Shown here piece after piece: positions 31,022 through 39,949 of a DNA stretch of 64,000 nucleotides. Location of the stretch: contig NZ_CP088297.1 in the NCBI RefSeq assembly GCF_024666615.1, positions 3,886,501 through 3,950,500 of the forward strand, written 5' to 3'. This DNA comes from Aquabacterium sp. J223 (GTDB lineage Bacteria; Pseudomonadota; Gammaproteobacteria; Burkholderiales; Burkholderiaceae_C). The notes under the pieces are model-generated. The model was not told the origin of the DNA, made no database searches, and was given only the letters and a program-made list of their open reading frames with translations. How positions within the stretch are numbered: position 1 is the first letter of the stretch; each line of letters starts with the position of its first letter. Both the position numbers and the translations under genes were made by a program.

Positions 31022-31525
31022 TTACAGGCCGAGATGGCTCGCCGGGAAGCCGGGTTCGCCGCGCTGCCACACCGCCTCGATCTGCTGGCGCAGACGCTGC
31101 ATCTCCACCGGTTCCTCCTGCGCCCGCACGGTGCGCCCGCGCCAGCGCTCGCGGTCGAGCAGGCGCACGGCCAGCACCTCGCCGCACAGCAGCAGGCCCG
31201 GCAGCGGGGCGTCCTCCTCGGCGCGCAGCACGCGTGCCTCCAGCCGGTGGTCGAAGCGCTGTCGCCAGCCCACGAAGCGGGGGTGGCGCTGCGCCACCGC
31301 GTCATGGCGGCGGGCGAACAGCCGCAGCCGCGCGCGCGTCGAGGCCTGCACCCACTCGGTCAGCGCCGCCACCCAGCCGGCCTCGCCCAGCGGCCAGTCG
31401 ACGAAGTCCTCGTCCACCCAGGCCATGGGCAGCCCCTCGGCGCGGGCCAGTGCCAGCCCTGCCCGCAGCGCGTCGAGGAAACCGGCGCGGGTGTCGAAGC
31501 GGGTGGGCAGGCCGGGCATCGTCAT
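31022..31525 (-). CDS. Conserved hypothetical protein downstream of the ribosomal oxygenase gene
   Basis: This 167-residue protein starts MTMPGLPTRFDTRAGFLDALRAG and is rich in Trp, Arg and Leu, with no signal peptide or membrane segment. It contains WVDEDFVDWPLGEAGWVAALTEW and RLRLFARRHDAVAQRHPRFVGWRQ-type stretches (partly quoted), suggesting a nucleotide- or nucleic-acid-related alpha/beta fold, but I do not recognise a named family with certainty. Its ATG overlaps the stop of the cupin gene (ATGA), so the pair is translationally coupled and may act together. Confidence 0.75.
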   Translation of the reverse strand: MTMPGLPTRFDTRAGFLDALRAGLALARAEGLPMAWVDEDFVDWPLGEAGWVAALTEWVQASTRARLRLFARRHDAVAQRHPRFVGWRQRFDHRLEARVLRAEEDAPLPGLLLCGEVLAVRLLDRERWRGRTVRAQEEPVEMQRLRQQIEAVWQRGEPGFPASHLGL

Positions 31526-32646
31526 GGCGCGGCCGCCTGCAGCCAGCCCGCCGCCACCCAGTCGTCGAGCTGCGCCCGGGCCTCGGCGCTGAAGCCGGCC
31601 GCCTCGCGCGGCGAGAGCCCCCCGCGGTCGGCCAGCCGGCGCAGCAGCTGCGCGTCGCGGCCGCCGACGAGGAAGGCCTCGCCGTTGAAGAACAGCCGCC
31701 GCCCGTCGTACATCAGCCGGCTGCGACGGTCCAGGCGCAGGCCGGTGCCGGGCGGCCAGCTCGCACCGGGCTCGAAGAACACCGTCGGTTTCGGCTCGGT
31801 CAGCCATTCGCCCAGCGCCTGCTCGACCGCGCCCGACGAGTCCAGCGCGCGCTGCACGGCGGCCCGGGCATGCGCCAGCAGCCGGTCCGGGACACGACCC
31901 GGCCGGTCGGTGGCCGGCTCGCCGGCGTCGCGGTACAGCGGCTCGTCGTCGGGCGGGTCGATGGCATCGGCCAGCCGCAGCAGCAGCTCGCGGGCGAGCT
32001 CGGTCGGCCGCGGCGCGCGGAAGCCGATCGAGCAGGTCATGCACTCGCCCTCGGCGACGCCGTCGTGGCCCCAGCCCGGCGGCAGGTACAGCAGGTCGCC
32101 GGGTTCGAGCAGCAGGTCCTGGTCGGGCCGGAAATCGTGCAGCAGCTTGAGCGGCGCGTCCGGCTGCCACGTCGGGCGGTCGACGCGGCCGATGCGCCAG
32201 CGGCGGCGCCCCTGCACCTGCAGCAGGAAGACGTCGTAGGAATCGAGGTGCGGGCCGACGCCGCCGCCGTCGCTGGCCCAGGACACCATCAGGTCGTCCA
32301 GCCGCGCCTGCGGCAGGAAGCGGAAGGCCGACAACAGCGCATGCGCCGCGTCGAGCTGAAGGTCCAGGCCCTGCACCAGCAGGGTCCAGCCGGGCGTGGC
32401 GACGGCCGGCAGCGCGCGGCGCGGCAGCGGGCCGCGGCGCAGCGTCCAGCGATCGCCGTCACGGCGCACCAGGCGCGATTCCACCGCCTCGTCGGCGGCC
32501 AGCGCGAACAGTGCCGCGCGAGACACCGGTGGTGCCACCCCCGGCATGGCCTGCCGCACCAGCAGCGGCCGGCGCTGCCAGTGCCGGCGCATGAAGGCCT
32601 GCGGCGACAGGCCGCCGAGCAGCGGCAGGGGTGCGTCGACGTCCAT
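31522..32646 (-). CDS. JmjC/cupin-type ribosomal oxygenase (RoxA/YcfD-like)
   Basis: This 374-residue protein matches 2-oxoglutarate- and Fe(II)-dependent ribosomal oxygenases that hydroxylate an arginine of ribosomal protein L16. The iron-binding triad is visible as His133-x-Asp135 (GPHLDSYDVF) and His194 (PPGWGHDG). The C-terminal helical/winged region (residues ~230-374) is the usual dimerisation and substrate part. The hydroxylation target here is inferred from the family. It sits between mobR (3-nt gap) and a coupled hypothetical gene, which looks like a chance neighbourhood with respect to aromatic catabolism. Confidence 0.88.
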   Translation of the reverse strand: MDVDAPLPLLGGLSPQAFMRRHWQRRPLLVRQAMPGVAPPVSRAALFALAADEAVESRLVRRDGDRWTLRRGPLPRRALPAVATPGWTLLVQGLDLQLDAAHALLSAFRFLPQARLDDLMVSWASDGGGVGPHLDSYDVFLLQVQGRRRWRIGRVDRPTWQPDAPLKLLHDFRPDQDLLLEPGDLLYLPPGWGHDGVAEGECMTCSIGFRAPRPTELARELLLRLADAIDPPDDEPLYRDAGEPATDRPGRVPDRLLAHARAAVQRALDSSGAVEQALGEWLTEPKPTVFFEPGASWPPGTGLRLDRRSRLMYDGRRLFFNGEAFLVGGRDAQLLRRLADRGGLSPREAAGFSAEARAQLDDWVAAGWLQAAAP

Positions 32647-32649
32647 CGG

Positions 32650-33117
32650 CTACTCGCTGCGCGGCGGCGCCTTGCCGACGTCGCCATGGGCGTCGATCAA
32701 CGCGCGTAGCAGCCGCATGAAGGTGGCTCGGTCCTCCGGCGGCAGCGGCTCCAGCAGCGCATCCTGCGAGCGCAGCATGCCCTGCACCAGCACCTGCAGC
32801 AGCGCCTCGCCCTCGGGCGTGGGGAACAGCAGCCGCACCCGGCGGTCGTGCGCGGCCATCTCGCGGCGCACCAAGCCGCGCGCCTCCAGCCGGTCGATGA
32901 CGCCGCCGATGGTCGAGGTGTCGAAGGCGATGGCCTGGCCCAGCGTCTTCTGGTCCAGGCCAGGGGTGTTGCAGATGGTCTGCAGCGCCGAGTACTGCAC
33001 CGGCGTCGTGCCCAACGATTCGGTCATCTGCGCGAACAGCGCCACCGAGATCTGGTGCACCCGGCGCACGCAATGCCCCGGCATGGTGGCCAGGTCGACC
33101 GTCATCGGCTTCTTCAT
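32650..33117 (-). CDS. mobR: MarR family regulator, likely MobR
   Basis: The 155-residue protein has the winged helix-turn-helix of MarR (GLDQKTLGQAIAFDTSTIGGVIDRLEARGLVRRE, residues ~53-86, partly quoted) and the wing DRRVRLLFPTPEG. MarR dimers usually repress a divergent gene until an aromatic ligand binds. It is divergent from mobA, and in Comamonas testosteroni the MarR-type MobR represses mobA and responds to 3-hydroxybenzoate. The name is therefore inferred from family plus position. A short palindrome in the gap may be its operator. Confidence 0.8.
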   Translation of the reverse strand: MKKPMTVDLATMPGHCVRRVHQISVALFAQMTESLGTTPVQYSALQTICNTPGLDQKTLGQAIAFDTSTIGGVIDRLEARGLVRREMAAHDRRVRLLFPTPEGEALLQVLVQGMLRSQDALLEPLPPEDRATFMRLLRALIDAHGDVGKAPPRSE

Positions 33118-33183
33118 GTGAAAGGTTCTTCCGCTGACACGGGGGATGGGCGGTCGGAGCTTACTAGACTATTGTTCCTAACA

Positions 33184-33194
33184 CGGAATTTCCG
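33184..33194. promoter_or_regulatory. Candidate MobR operator between mobR and mobA
   Basis: The palindrome CGGAA-T-TTCCG lies in the 150-nt divergent gap, in an AT-richer stretch than its surroundings. It is 73 nt upstream of mobA and 66 nt upstream of mobR. MarR proteins bind short palindromes in such places. The real footprint may be longer or different. Confidence 0.4.
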
Positions 33195-33267
33195 CATTCC
33201 AGCTTTTTGGTTCACAATGCGCCCAGCCTCGAACGGCGCCCAGCGGCCCCACCTTCAGGAGACAGCA

Positions 33268-35193
33268 ATGCAATTCCATCAGAACGGCTTCACCCCCGGC
33301 GATCCGCGCGTGCTGCCGGCGTCCCCCCTGGCCCGCGTGCACACCGACGCAGTGCCGGACACGGTGGACGTGCTCATCGTCGGCTGCGGCCCGGCGGGGC
33401 TGACGCTGGCCGCACAGCTCGCCGCCTTTCCCGACATCCACACCTGCATCGTCGAACAGCGCAGCGGCCCGCTGCTGCTGGGGCAGGCCGACGGCATCGC
33501 CTGCCGCACGATGGAGATGTTCGAGGCCTTCGGTTTCGCCGACCGGGTGCTCCAGGAAGCCTGCTGGGTCAACGAGGTGACCTTCTGGAAGCCCGACGAG
33601 CGGCGGCCCGAGCACATCGTCCGCCATGGCCGGGTGCAGGACACCGAGGACGGCCTGTCCGAGTTCCCGCACGTCATCCTCAACCAGGCGCGGGTGCAGG
33701 ACTTCTACCTGGAGACGATGCGGCAGTCGCCGAGCCGGCTGGAGCCGCACTACGCGCGCCGCCTGCTCGACGTGACGGTGGACCCTGCCGATACGGACCA
33801 CCCGGTGACCGTGCGCCTGGAACGCACCGACGAAGGCCGCTCGGGCCGGGTCGAGACGGTGAAGGCGCGCTACGTCGTCGGCTGCGACGGCGCACGCAGC
33901 GCGGTGCGCAAGGCCATCGGCCGCCAGCTGGTCGGCGACTCGGCCAACCAGGCCTGGGGCGTGATGGACCTGCTGGCGGCGACCGACTTCCCGGACATCC
34001 GCTACAAGGTGGCGATCCAGTCCGCCGCCGGCGGCAACATCATCCTCATCCCGCGCGAGGGCGGGAACCTGGTGCGCTTCTACGTGAAGATGGACAAGCT
34101 CGGCGAGACCGAACGCGTGGCCGAGCGCCAGATCACCTTGGACAAGGTCATCGCCACCGCGCAGCGCACGCTGCACCCCTACACGCTGGACGTGAAGGAG
34201 GTGCCGTGGTGGTCGGTCTACGAGATCGGCCAGCGCATCTGCGACAAGTACGACGACGTGCCGGCGGCCGAGGTCGGTTCGCGCGAGCCGCGGGTGTTCA
34301 TCGCGGGCGACGCCTGCCACACCCACAGCCCGAAGGCCGGCCAGGGCATGAACTTCTCCATGCAGGACACCTTCAACCTCGGCTGGAAGCTGGCCTCGGT
34401 GCTGCGCGGGCAGTGTGCGCCGTCGCTGCTGCACACCTACTCCGAAGAGCGCCAGCCGGCCGCGCAGGAACTGCTCGACTTCGACCGCGAGTGGTCGACC
34501 ATGCTGGCCAACCCGCCCAAGCAGGGCGCCGAGGGCGAGTCGGGCGGCGTCGACCCGAAGGCCTTCCAGACCTACTTCGAGCAGCACGGCCGCTTCACCG
34601 CCGGCATGGGCACGCACTACCGGCCGTCGATGATCCGCGGCGGCGACGAGCACCAGGCGCTGGCCACCGGCTTCGTCATCGGCACCCGCTTCCATTCGGC
34701 GCCGGTGGTGCGGGTGTCGGACGCCAAGCCGGTCCAGCTGGGCCATGCCGGCAAGGCCGACGGCCGCTGGCGGCTGTACGCCTTCGCCGGCGCCGACGAG
34801 CCGGCCAACCCCGAGGGCGGGCTGCGCTCGCTGTGCCGCTTCCTGGCCGAGTCGCCGCGCTCGCCGGTGCGCCGCTTCACCCGCGAGGGCCAGGACCCCG
34901 ACGCGGTGTTCGACCTGCGGGCGGTGTTCCAGCCGGGGCATGCGGACGTGGCCATCGAGACGCTGCCCGCGCTGCTGCTGCCGCGCAAGGGCCGGCTCGG
35001 CCTGACCGACTACGAGAAGGTGTTCAGCCCGGACCTGAAGAACCGCCAGGACATCTTCGACCTGCGCGGCGTCGATCGCCGCCAGGGCGCGCTGGTGGTG
35101 GTGCGGCCCGACCAGTACATCGCCCACGTGCTGCCGCTGACGGCGCACCAGGCGCTGGCGGACTTCTTCGACGGGTTCATGCTGCCGCAGTGA
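33268..35193 (+). CDS. mobA: 3-hydroxybenzoate 4-monooxygenase (FAD-dependent)
   Basis: The 641-residue flavoprotein has the FAD dinucleotide motif VDVLIVGCGPAGLTLAAQLA near residues 32-51, the second FAD motif FIAGDACHTHSPKAGQGMNFS and a C-terminal thioredoxin-like domain. Head, length and sequence pattern (MQFHQNGF, NQARVQDFYLE, EVPWWSVYEIGQRIC) closely follow MobA of Comamonas testosteroni, which converts 3-hydroxybenzoate to protocatechuate with NADPH and oxygen. AGGAGA precedes the ATG. The divergent MarR gene supports the call. A related phenol 2-monooxygenase activity remains possible. Confidence 0.85.
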   Translation: MQFHQNGFTPGDPRVLPASPLARVHTDAVPDTVDVLIVGCGPAGLTLAAQLAAFPDIHTCIVEQRSGPLLLGQADGIACRTMEMFEAFGFADRVLQEACWVNEVTFWKPDERRPEHIVRHGRVQDTEDGLSEFPHVILNQARVQDFYLETMRQSPSRLEPHYARRLLDVTVDPADTDHPVTVRLERTDEGRSGRVETVKARYVVGCDGARSAVRKAIGRQLVGDSANQAWGVMDLLAATDFPDIRYKVAIQSAAGGNIILIPREGGNLVRFYVKMDKLGETERVAERQITLDKVIATAQRTLHPYTLDVKEVPWWSVYEIGQRICDKYDDVPAAEVGSREPRVFIAGDACHTHSPKAGQGMNFSMQDTFNLGWKLASVLRGQCAPSLLHTYSEERQPAAQELLDFDREWSTMLANPPKQGAEGESGGVDPKAFQTYFEQHGRFTAGMGTHYRPSMIRGGDEHQALATGFVIGTRFHSAPVVRVSDAKPVQLGHAGKADGRWRLYAFAGADEPANPEGGLRSLCRFLAESPRSPVRRFTREGQDPDAVFDLRAVFQPGHADVAIETLPALLLPRKGRLGLTDYEKVFSPDLKNRQDIFDLRGVDRRQGALVVVRPDQYIAHVLPLTAHQALADFFDGFMLPQ

Positions 35194-35286
35194 AGCCCCT
35201 CGCCCGGCGCGTACGCCGCGCGAGTCATCGAGGGGATGGCGGGCCGGCTTGGGACGGCCCGGCGCTCGGCCCGCTGAGCGGCTGTT

Positions 35287-36204
35287 TCAGCGTTGCGGCT
35301 GGCCGGGGACCAGCGGCGGCATTTCCTTGAAGAGCCGGGTGAACGGGTCGTCGGCTTCGGTCGGCGCCGGGGCTTCACGCGCGGTGGTGCGGCGCATGTC
35401 GCGCCGCTCGTTCAGGTAGTCGAACTCGCCGCCGCGGTGGTAGGTGCACAGGTTGTCCCAGATCACCATGTCGCCCGGCTGGTAGAGGATGGAGAAGGTG
35501 TAGGCCGGCTGCGTGGTCCAGGTGTTGAGCTGGTCGATCAGCGCGCGGCTCTCCTCCCAGTCCATGCCCACCACCTGGTAGGCGTGAGCGCCCAGGTACA
35601 AGGCCTTGCGGCCGGACCCGGCGTGCACGTGCACCAGCGGGTGCCGTGCCTTCTGCCGCTCGTCGATCTGCTCGCGGGTGATCGCCGCGCCGCCCTGCTT
35701 GCGCGACCACCACAGGCTGTGCTCGACCTCCAGCCCGTCGAGGCGGTCCTTCGTCTCCTGCGGCAGGTCGTCGTAGGCCGAACGGGTGTCGGCGAACCAG
35801 GTGGCCCCGCCCTCGCGCGGCACCTCGTGCGCCAGCAGCAGGGAGTACGCCGAGCGCAGGTCCATGAAGGAGCTGTCCGTGTGCCACAGCCGGTCGCCGG
35901 CGCGGTAGGTGATCGCCGCGGGGTCGGTGTTGATCTTGCCGTCGGCGGTCAGGTTGCCGGCGCTGAACAGCTCGCGGTGCTTCATGCCGGGCCGCTCGGG
36001 CGCCCGCTCGAGGTGGCCGAAGATGCGGCTGAAGGCGATGTGCGTCTCGTCGTCGAGGCCGGTCTGGCGCCAGACGGTGACGCCCCAGCGGTTCTGCGCT
36101 TCGACGACCGCGCGGCGGGTGGCCTCGTCCAGCGGGCGGGTGATGTCCACGCCGCTGATTTCGGCACCGAAGCGCGGCAGGATGGGTCGGATGGAAAGGC
36201 TCAT
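35287..36204 (-). CDS. TauD/TfdA family 2-oxoglutarate-dependent dioxygenase
   Basis: The 305-residue enzyme has the facial triad His108-x-Asp110 (LWHTDSSF) and His256 (TYHRGGEF), with the 2-oxoglutarate-binding Arg near 271. That makes it an Fe(II)/2-oxoglutarate oxygenase like TauD (taurine) or TfdA (2,4-D). The ATG at 36204 has AGGAG upstream. The gene is read in the same direction as nicB after a 133-nt gap with no gene, and is convergent with mobA. The substrate cannot be assigned; a link to the nicotinate operon is not supported by anything beyond position. Confidence 0.88.
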   Translation of the reverse strand: MSLSIRPILPRFGAEISGVDITRPLDEATRRAVVEAQNRWGVTVWRQTGLDDETHIAFSRIFGHLERAPERPGMKHRELFSAGNLTADGKINTDPAAITYRAGDRLWHTDSSFMDLRSAYSLLLAHEVPREGGATWFADTRSAYDDLPQETKDRLDGLEVEHSLWWSRKQGGAAITREQIDERQKARHPLVHVHAGSGRKALYLGAHAYQVVGMDWEESRALIDQLNTWTTQPAYTFSILYQPGDMVIWDNLCTYHRGGEFDYLNERRDMRRTTAREAPAPTEADDPFTRLFKEMPPLVPGQPQR

Positions 36205-36337
36205 GGGGACTCCTCGGAAGCCAGGCCCGAGGATGTACCAGAGCGCGCGCGACCGGGATGCGTTTTCCTGCAGGGCCATGCGGCCGGCCGGTCTCGCGAA
36301 GCCCGTGTGCGACGCGGCCGGCGCCGGGGCTCGCGCG

Positions 36338-39300
36338 TCAGTCCGCCGGCTGCGCCCTCAGCCGCGCGACGGTGCCGGCCAGGTCGGGCCAGGCCGGCCG
36401 GCCGGGGGCGAAGCGCTGGCGCATGTACGCCGCCAGCTCGGCGACCTGGGCGTCGCTCAGCGCATGGCGGAAGCCGGGCATGAAGCCCACGTCGTGGCCG
36501 GCGGGCTCACGGATGCCGTCGAGCACCACCCGCAGCAGGTTGTCGGGCCGGTCGCTGTGCAGGTTGCTGTTGAGCGCCAGCGGCCGGTTCACGCCCAGCA
36601 GCGTCGGGCCGTCGCCGTCGTGGTGGCAGGCGCTGCAGGCGCCGTCGAAGAGGCGCTGCCCGGCGCCGCGCAGGCCCTGCGCGTGCGACCGCGCCTGCGC
36701 CACCACCGCGGCCGCCTGCCCGTCGGCCGCCGGCGGGTTGAAGCCGGCGAGGTAGGTCGCCATGGCCCGCACGTCGTCGTCGGGCAGCACCTGCAGCTGG
36801 CGCACCACCGGCGCCATCGGGCCGGCGGCGATGCCGTGGTCCCGCGTGTGGCCGTGGCGCAGGTAGCGGTACAACTCGTCGGCCGACCAGGGCACCGGTG
36901 CCTTCGACAAGCCGGTCAGCGCCGGCGCTTCCCAGCCGTCGACCATCGCGCCGGAGAGGTAGGCCGCGCCGCGCCGCTCGGCCCCCAGTGCGTTGCGCGG
37001 CGTGTGGCAGGCGCCGCAGTGGCCCAGGCCGTTGACCAGGTAGGCGCCGCGGTTCCATTCGGCGCTGCGCTGCGGCTCGGGCTGGAACGGCGCCGGGTCG
37101 TGGAAGAGTGCGTTCCAGCCGGCCATCAGCGGCCGCAGGCCGAAGGGGAAGCGCAGGTCGTTGGCCGGCGTCGGCGCGGTGACCGGGTCGAGCGACATCA
37201 GGTAGGCGTACAGCGCCATCAGGTCGTCGTCGCCGACCTTGGCGAAGGCGGTGTAGGGGAAGACGGGGTAGAGGTGCCGGCCGTCGCGCGAGATGCCGTG
37301 GCGCATGGCGCGCTGGAAGGCGGAGAAGGACCAGGCGCCGAGGCCGGTGGCCTCGTCGGGCGTCAGGTTGGTGGTGTGCACCGTGCCGAAGGGCGTGTGC
37401 ATCGCCCGGCCGCCGGCATTGGCCACGCCGCCGGGCGCGGTGTGGCAGACGGCGCAGTCGCCGGCGGCGAAGAGCTGCCGACCGCGTTCGATCGTCGCCG
37501 CGGTGTAGATCGCCGCGTCGGGCCGGGTGACCGGCGCGATGGCCGGCCGCCAGCCGAACAGCGCACCGGCCAGGCCCACACCACCGGCGAGCAGCGCGCC
37601 GGCGGTGGCCCACCGGCCCCTACGGCGGCGCGGCCACGGTGCGTCCCGCGGCGGCGAGACGGGCGGCGGCGCCGCCGCGGGCCGGTCCGCCGTGCCGTGC
37701 GACGGCAGCGGCTGCAGTGCCGCGCGCACCACCTCGGGCGTGAACGGCGGCTGGCGGAAGCGCACGCCGGTGGCGTCGAAGATGGCGTTGGCGATGGCCG
37801 CGGTGCCGGGCACCGACGACGACTCGCCGGCGCCCAGCGGCGGCTCGCCGGGCCGCGGCATGGTCATCACCTCGATCACCGGCACCTCGCGGAAGCTGAG
37901 CAGCGGGTAGCTGCCCCATTCGAGGTTCTGCACGCCGGTGGCCGGGTCGGACTGCACGCGTTCCTTCAACGCGCGGCTGGTGGTCTGCACCACGTTGCCG
38001 TGGACCTGGTGGCGCACGCCGGCCGGGTTGACCATCAGCCCGGCGTCATGGCCGACCACGACCCGCTTGACGTGCACCTCACCGGTCTTCCGGTCGACGT
38101 CAACGTCGGCGACCCAGGCCGCCCAGGCCGCACCGAAACCCGGCCAGCGGCTGTGCACGTAGCGCGCATAGGCCACGCCCTGGCCGTGCAGCAGGTCGCC
38201 GGTGGCGCCTTGCTGCTGCGGCGTCGTGTGCGGCCGCCAGCCGGCGCGCTGCGCGGTGGCGGCCAGCAGCTCGGCCGCACGCGGGTCGGGCAGGTGGCGC
38301 AGGCGGTAGGCCACCGGGTCCTCGCCCGCGGCGCTGGCCAGCTCGTCGACGTAGCTCTCGTGCGCGAACGAGTTCGGCAGCGCCGACACGCCGCGCAGCC
38401 ACGACGCGCGCAGGATCGGCGCCATGTCGTTGACGGTGACGCGCAGGTTCGGCACCGCGTAGGGCGTGCGCGCGGTGCGGTCGCCCATCTCGTAGGCCTG
38501 GGCCGCCGGCTCGACCGTGCGGGTGAGCAGCAGCGCCAGCGTCGGCGCGCCGTTGGAGGGGTAGGAGGTGCGGAAGTCGTAGGCGGCGAAGCCGCCCTGC
38601 GCGTCGACGCCGCCGTCCACCTCCATCAGCTGCGCCGCGCCCTTGGGCTCCCAGGCGTTCTCCTGCTCGCGGGTGAGCTGCACCCGCACCGGCGCGGCCA
38701 CCGCCCGCGACAACAGCGCCGCGTCGGCGGCCACGTCGTCGGCACCGTTGCGGCCGTAGCAGCCGGCCGCTTCCAGCCGCACCACGTCGATGGCGGTGTC
38801 GGCCAGGCCGGTGAGGCGGCCCAGGTCGGCGCGCAGCACATGCGGGTTCTGGGTGCCGGCCCACACCACCAGCCGGTCGCCGCGCCAGTCGGCCACCGCA
38901 CAGGACGGCCCGAGCGAGGCGTGCAGCTGGTAGGGCCAGACGTAGGTGCGCGACAGGCGCTGAGCGGCGCCGTCGAGCGCCGCCTCCACATCGCCCTCGT
39001 CGACCAGCCGGCGCGGGGTGGCCGGATGCGCGCGCAGCGCCTGCGCCAGGTCGTCCAGCGGCGGCAGGCCGGGCCAGGGCTTCCAGCGCACCACCAGCTG
39101 GCGCATGGCGGCCTCGGCCTGCTCCTCGCGCTCGGCCACCACGCCGACGAAGTCGCGGATCACCACCACCGCGCGCACGCCGGGGATGTGCGCGATCGAG
39201 CGCTCGTCCACGTCCTGCAGGGTGTTGCCGATGAAGTCGCCGTGGTCCGCGCCGGCGTAGGGCGGGCGGATCACGCGGCCGTGCAGCATGCCGGCCAGGC

Positions 39301-39949
39301 GCAGGTCGTGGACGAAGGTCGCCTCGCCGACCACCTTGCCCGGGATGTCGACCCGCGGTGCGTCGGTGCCGACCAGCCGGTAGTCCTCGGGCCGCTTGAC
39401 CGCCACGCCGGGGTCGTGGCGCAGCACCTCGTGCCGGCCGGCGACCAGGTCGCCATAGGCCAGCCGGCGGCCGTCGGCGGTGGTGAAGACGCCGTGGTCG
39501 GCCCGCAGGTCGCCGGCGGGCACGCCCAGCCGCGCCGCCGCCTGCAGCGCCAGCCAGGCCCGCGCCTGCGCCGCCGCCTGGCGCAGCGGCGCCGCGTGGA
39601 TCTGCAGCGAGGCGCTGGCGATCGTCGCCCCCTGGTTCGGTGCGCGCGCGGTGTCGCCCAGCACCATGTGCACCCGCGCCAGCGGCAGGTCCAACTCCTC
39701 TGCCGCCACCTGGCCCAGCGCGGTGCGGATGCCGGTGCCCAGGTCGACGTGGCCGTGCAGGCCGGTGACGCTGCCGTCGTCCCACACCGCCAGCAGGACC
39801 TCGACGCCCTCGGCCGGATTCGCGGGCACGGCAGCCGGCTGGCCCGGCACCGGCTGCGGCGCCGGCGGTGGCTCGCGCACCACCAGCAGCACGCCGACGG
39901 CGGCGTGGAACGCCTCGCGGGTCCGCGGCTGTTCGGCGCGCGGCGTCAT
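36338..39949 (-). CDS. nicB: Nicotinate dehydrogenase subunit B: molybdopterin domain fused to tri-heme cytochrome c
   Basis: This 1203-residue protein has an aldehyde-oxidase-type molybdopterin domain (about 1-770) with GTGIRTALGQVAAEEL, followed by one hydrophobic anchor (TAGALLAGGVGLAGALFG) and a cytochrome part with three CxxCH heme sites: CAVCH (~830), CGACH (~975) and CSACH (~1104). This is the layout of NicB from Pseudomonas putida (about 1190 residues), which with NicA hydroxylates nicotinate to 6-hydroxynicotinate and sends electrons to the respiratory chain. The ATG overlaps the nicA stop (ATGA). Related isoquinoline 1-oxidoreductase-like enzymes share the fold, but gene context favours nicotinate. 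Confidence 0.85.
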   Translation of the reverse strand: MTPRAEQPRTREAFHAAVGVLLVVREPPPAPQPVPGQPAAVPANPAEGVEVLLAVWDDGSVTGLHGHVDLGTGIRTALGQVAAEELDLPLARVHMVLGDTARAPNQGATIASASLQIHAAPLRQAAAQARAWLALQAAARLGVPAGDLRADHGVFTTADGRRLAYGDLVAGRHEVLRHDPGVAVKRPEDYRLVGTDAPRVDIPGKVVGEATFVHDLRLAGMLHGRVIRPPYAGADHGDFIGNTLQDVDERSIAHIPGVRAVVVIRDFVGVVAEREEQAEAAMRQLVVRWKPWPGLPPLDDLAQALRAHPATPRRLVDEGDVEAALDGAAQRLSRTYVWPYQLHASLGPSCAVADWRGDRLVVWAGTQNPHVLRADLGRLTGLADTAIDVVRLEAAGCYGRNGADDVAADAALLSRAVAAPVRVQLTREQENAWEPKGAAQLMEVDGGVDAQGGFAAYDFRTSYPSNGAPTLALLLTRTVEPAAQAYEMGDRTARTPYAVPNLRVTVNDMAPILRASWLRGVSALPNSFAHESYVDELASAAGEDPVAYRLRHLPDPRAAELLAATAQRAGWRPHTTPQQQGATGDLLHGQGVAYARYVHSRWPGFGAAWAAWVADVDVDRKTGEVHVKRVVVGHDAGLMVNPAGVRHQVHGNVVQTTSRALKERVQSDPATGVQNLEWGSYPLLSFREVPVIEVMTMPRPGEPPLGAGESSSVPGTAAIANAIFDATGVRFRQPPFTPEVVRAALQPLPSHGTADRPAAAPPPVSPPRDAPWPRRRRGRWATAGALLAGGVGLAGALFGWRPAIAPVTRPDAAIYTAATIERGRQLFAAGDCAVCHTAPGGVANAGGRAMHTPFGTVHTTNLTPDEATGLGAWSFSAFQRAMRHGISRDGRHLYPVFPYTAFAKVGDDDLMALYAYLMSLDPVTAPTPANDLRFPFGLRPLMAGWNALFHDPAPFQPEPQRSAEWNRGAYLVNGLGHCGACHTPRNALGAERRGAAYLSGAMVDGWEAPALTGLSKAPVPWSADELYRYLRHGHTRDHGIAAGPMAPVVRQLQVLPDDDVRAMATYLAGFNPPAADGQAAAVVAQARSHAQGLRGAGQRLFDGACSACHHDGDGPTLLGVNRPLALNSNLHSDRPDNLLRVVLDGIREPAGHDVGFMPGFRHALSDAQVAELAAYMRQRFAPGRPAWPDLAGTVARLRAQPAD

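Noticed and set aside
35194-35286. Inverted stretch CCCCTCG...CGAGGGG after mobA as a terminator
   Set aside because: The arms are short and far apart, with no T-run; convergent genes here may use another mechanism. Not strong enough to list as a feature.
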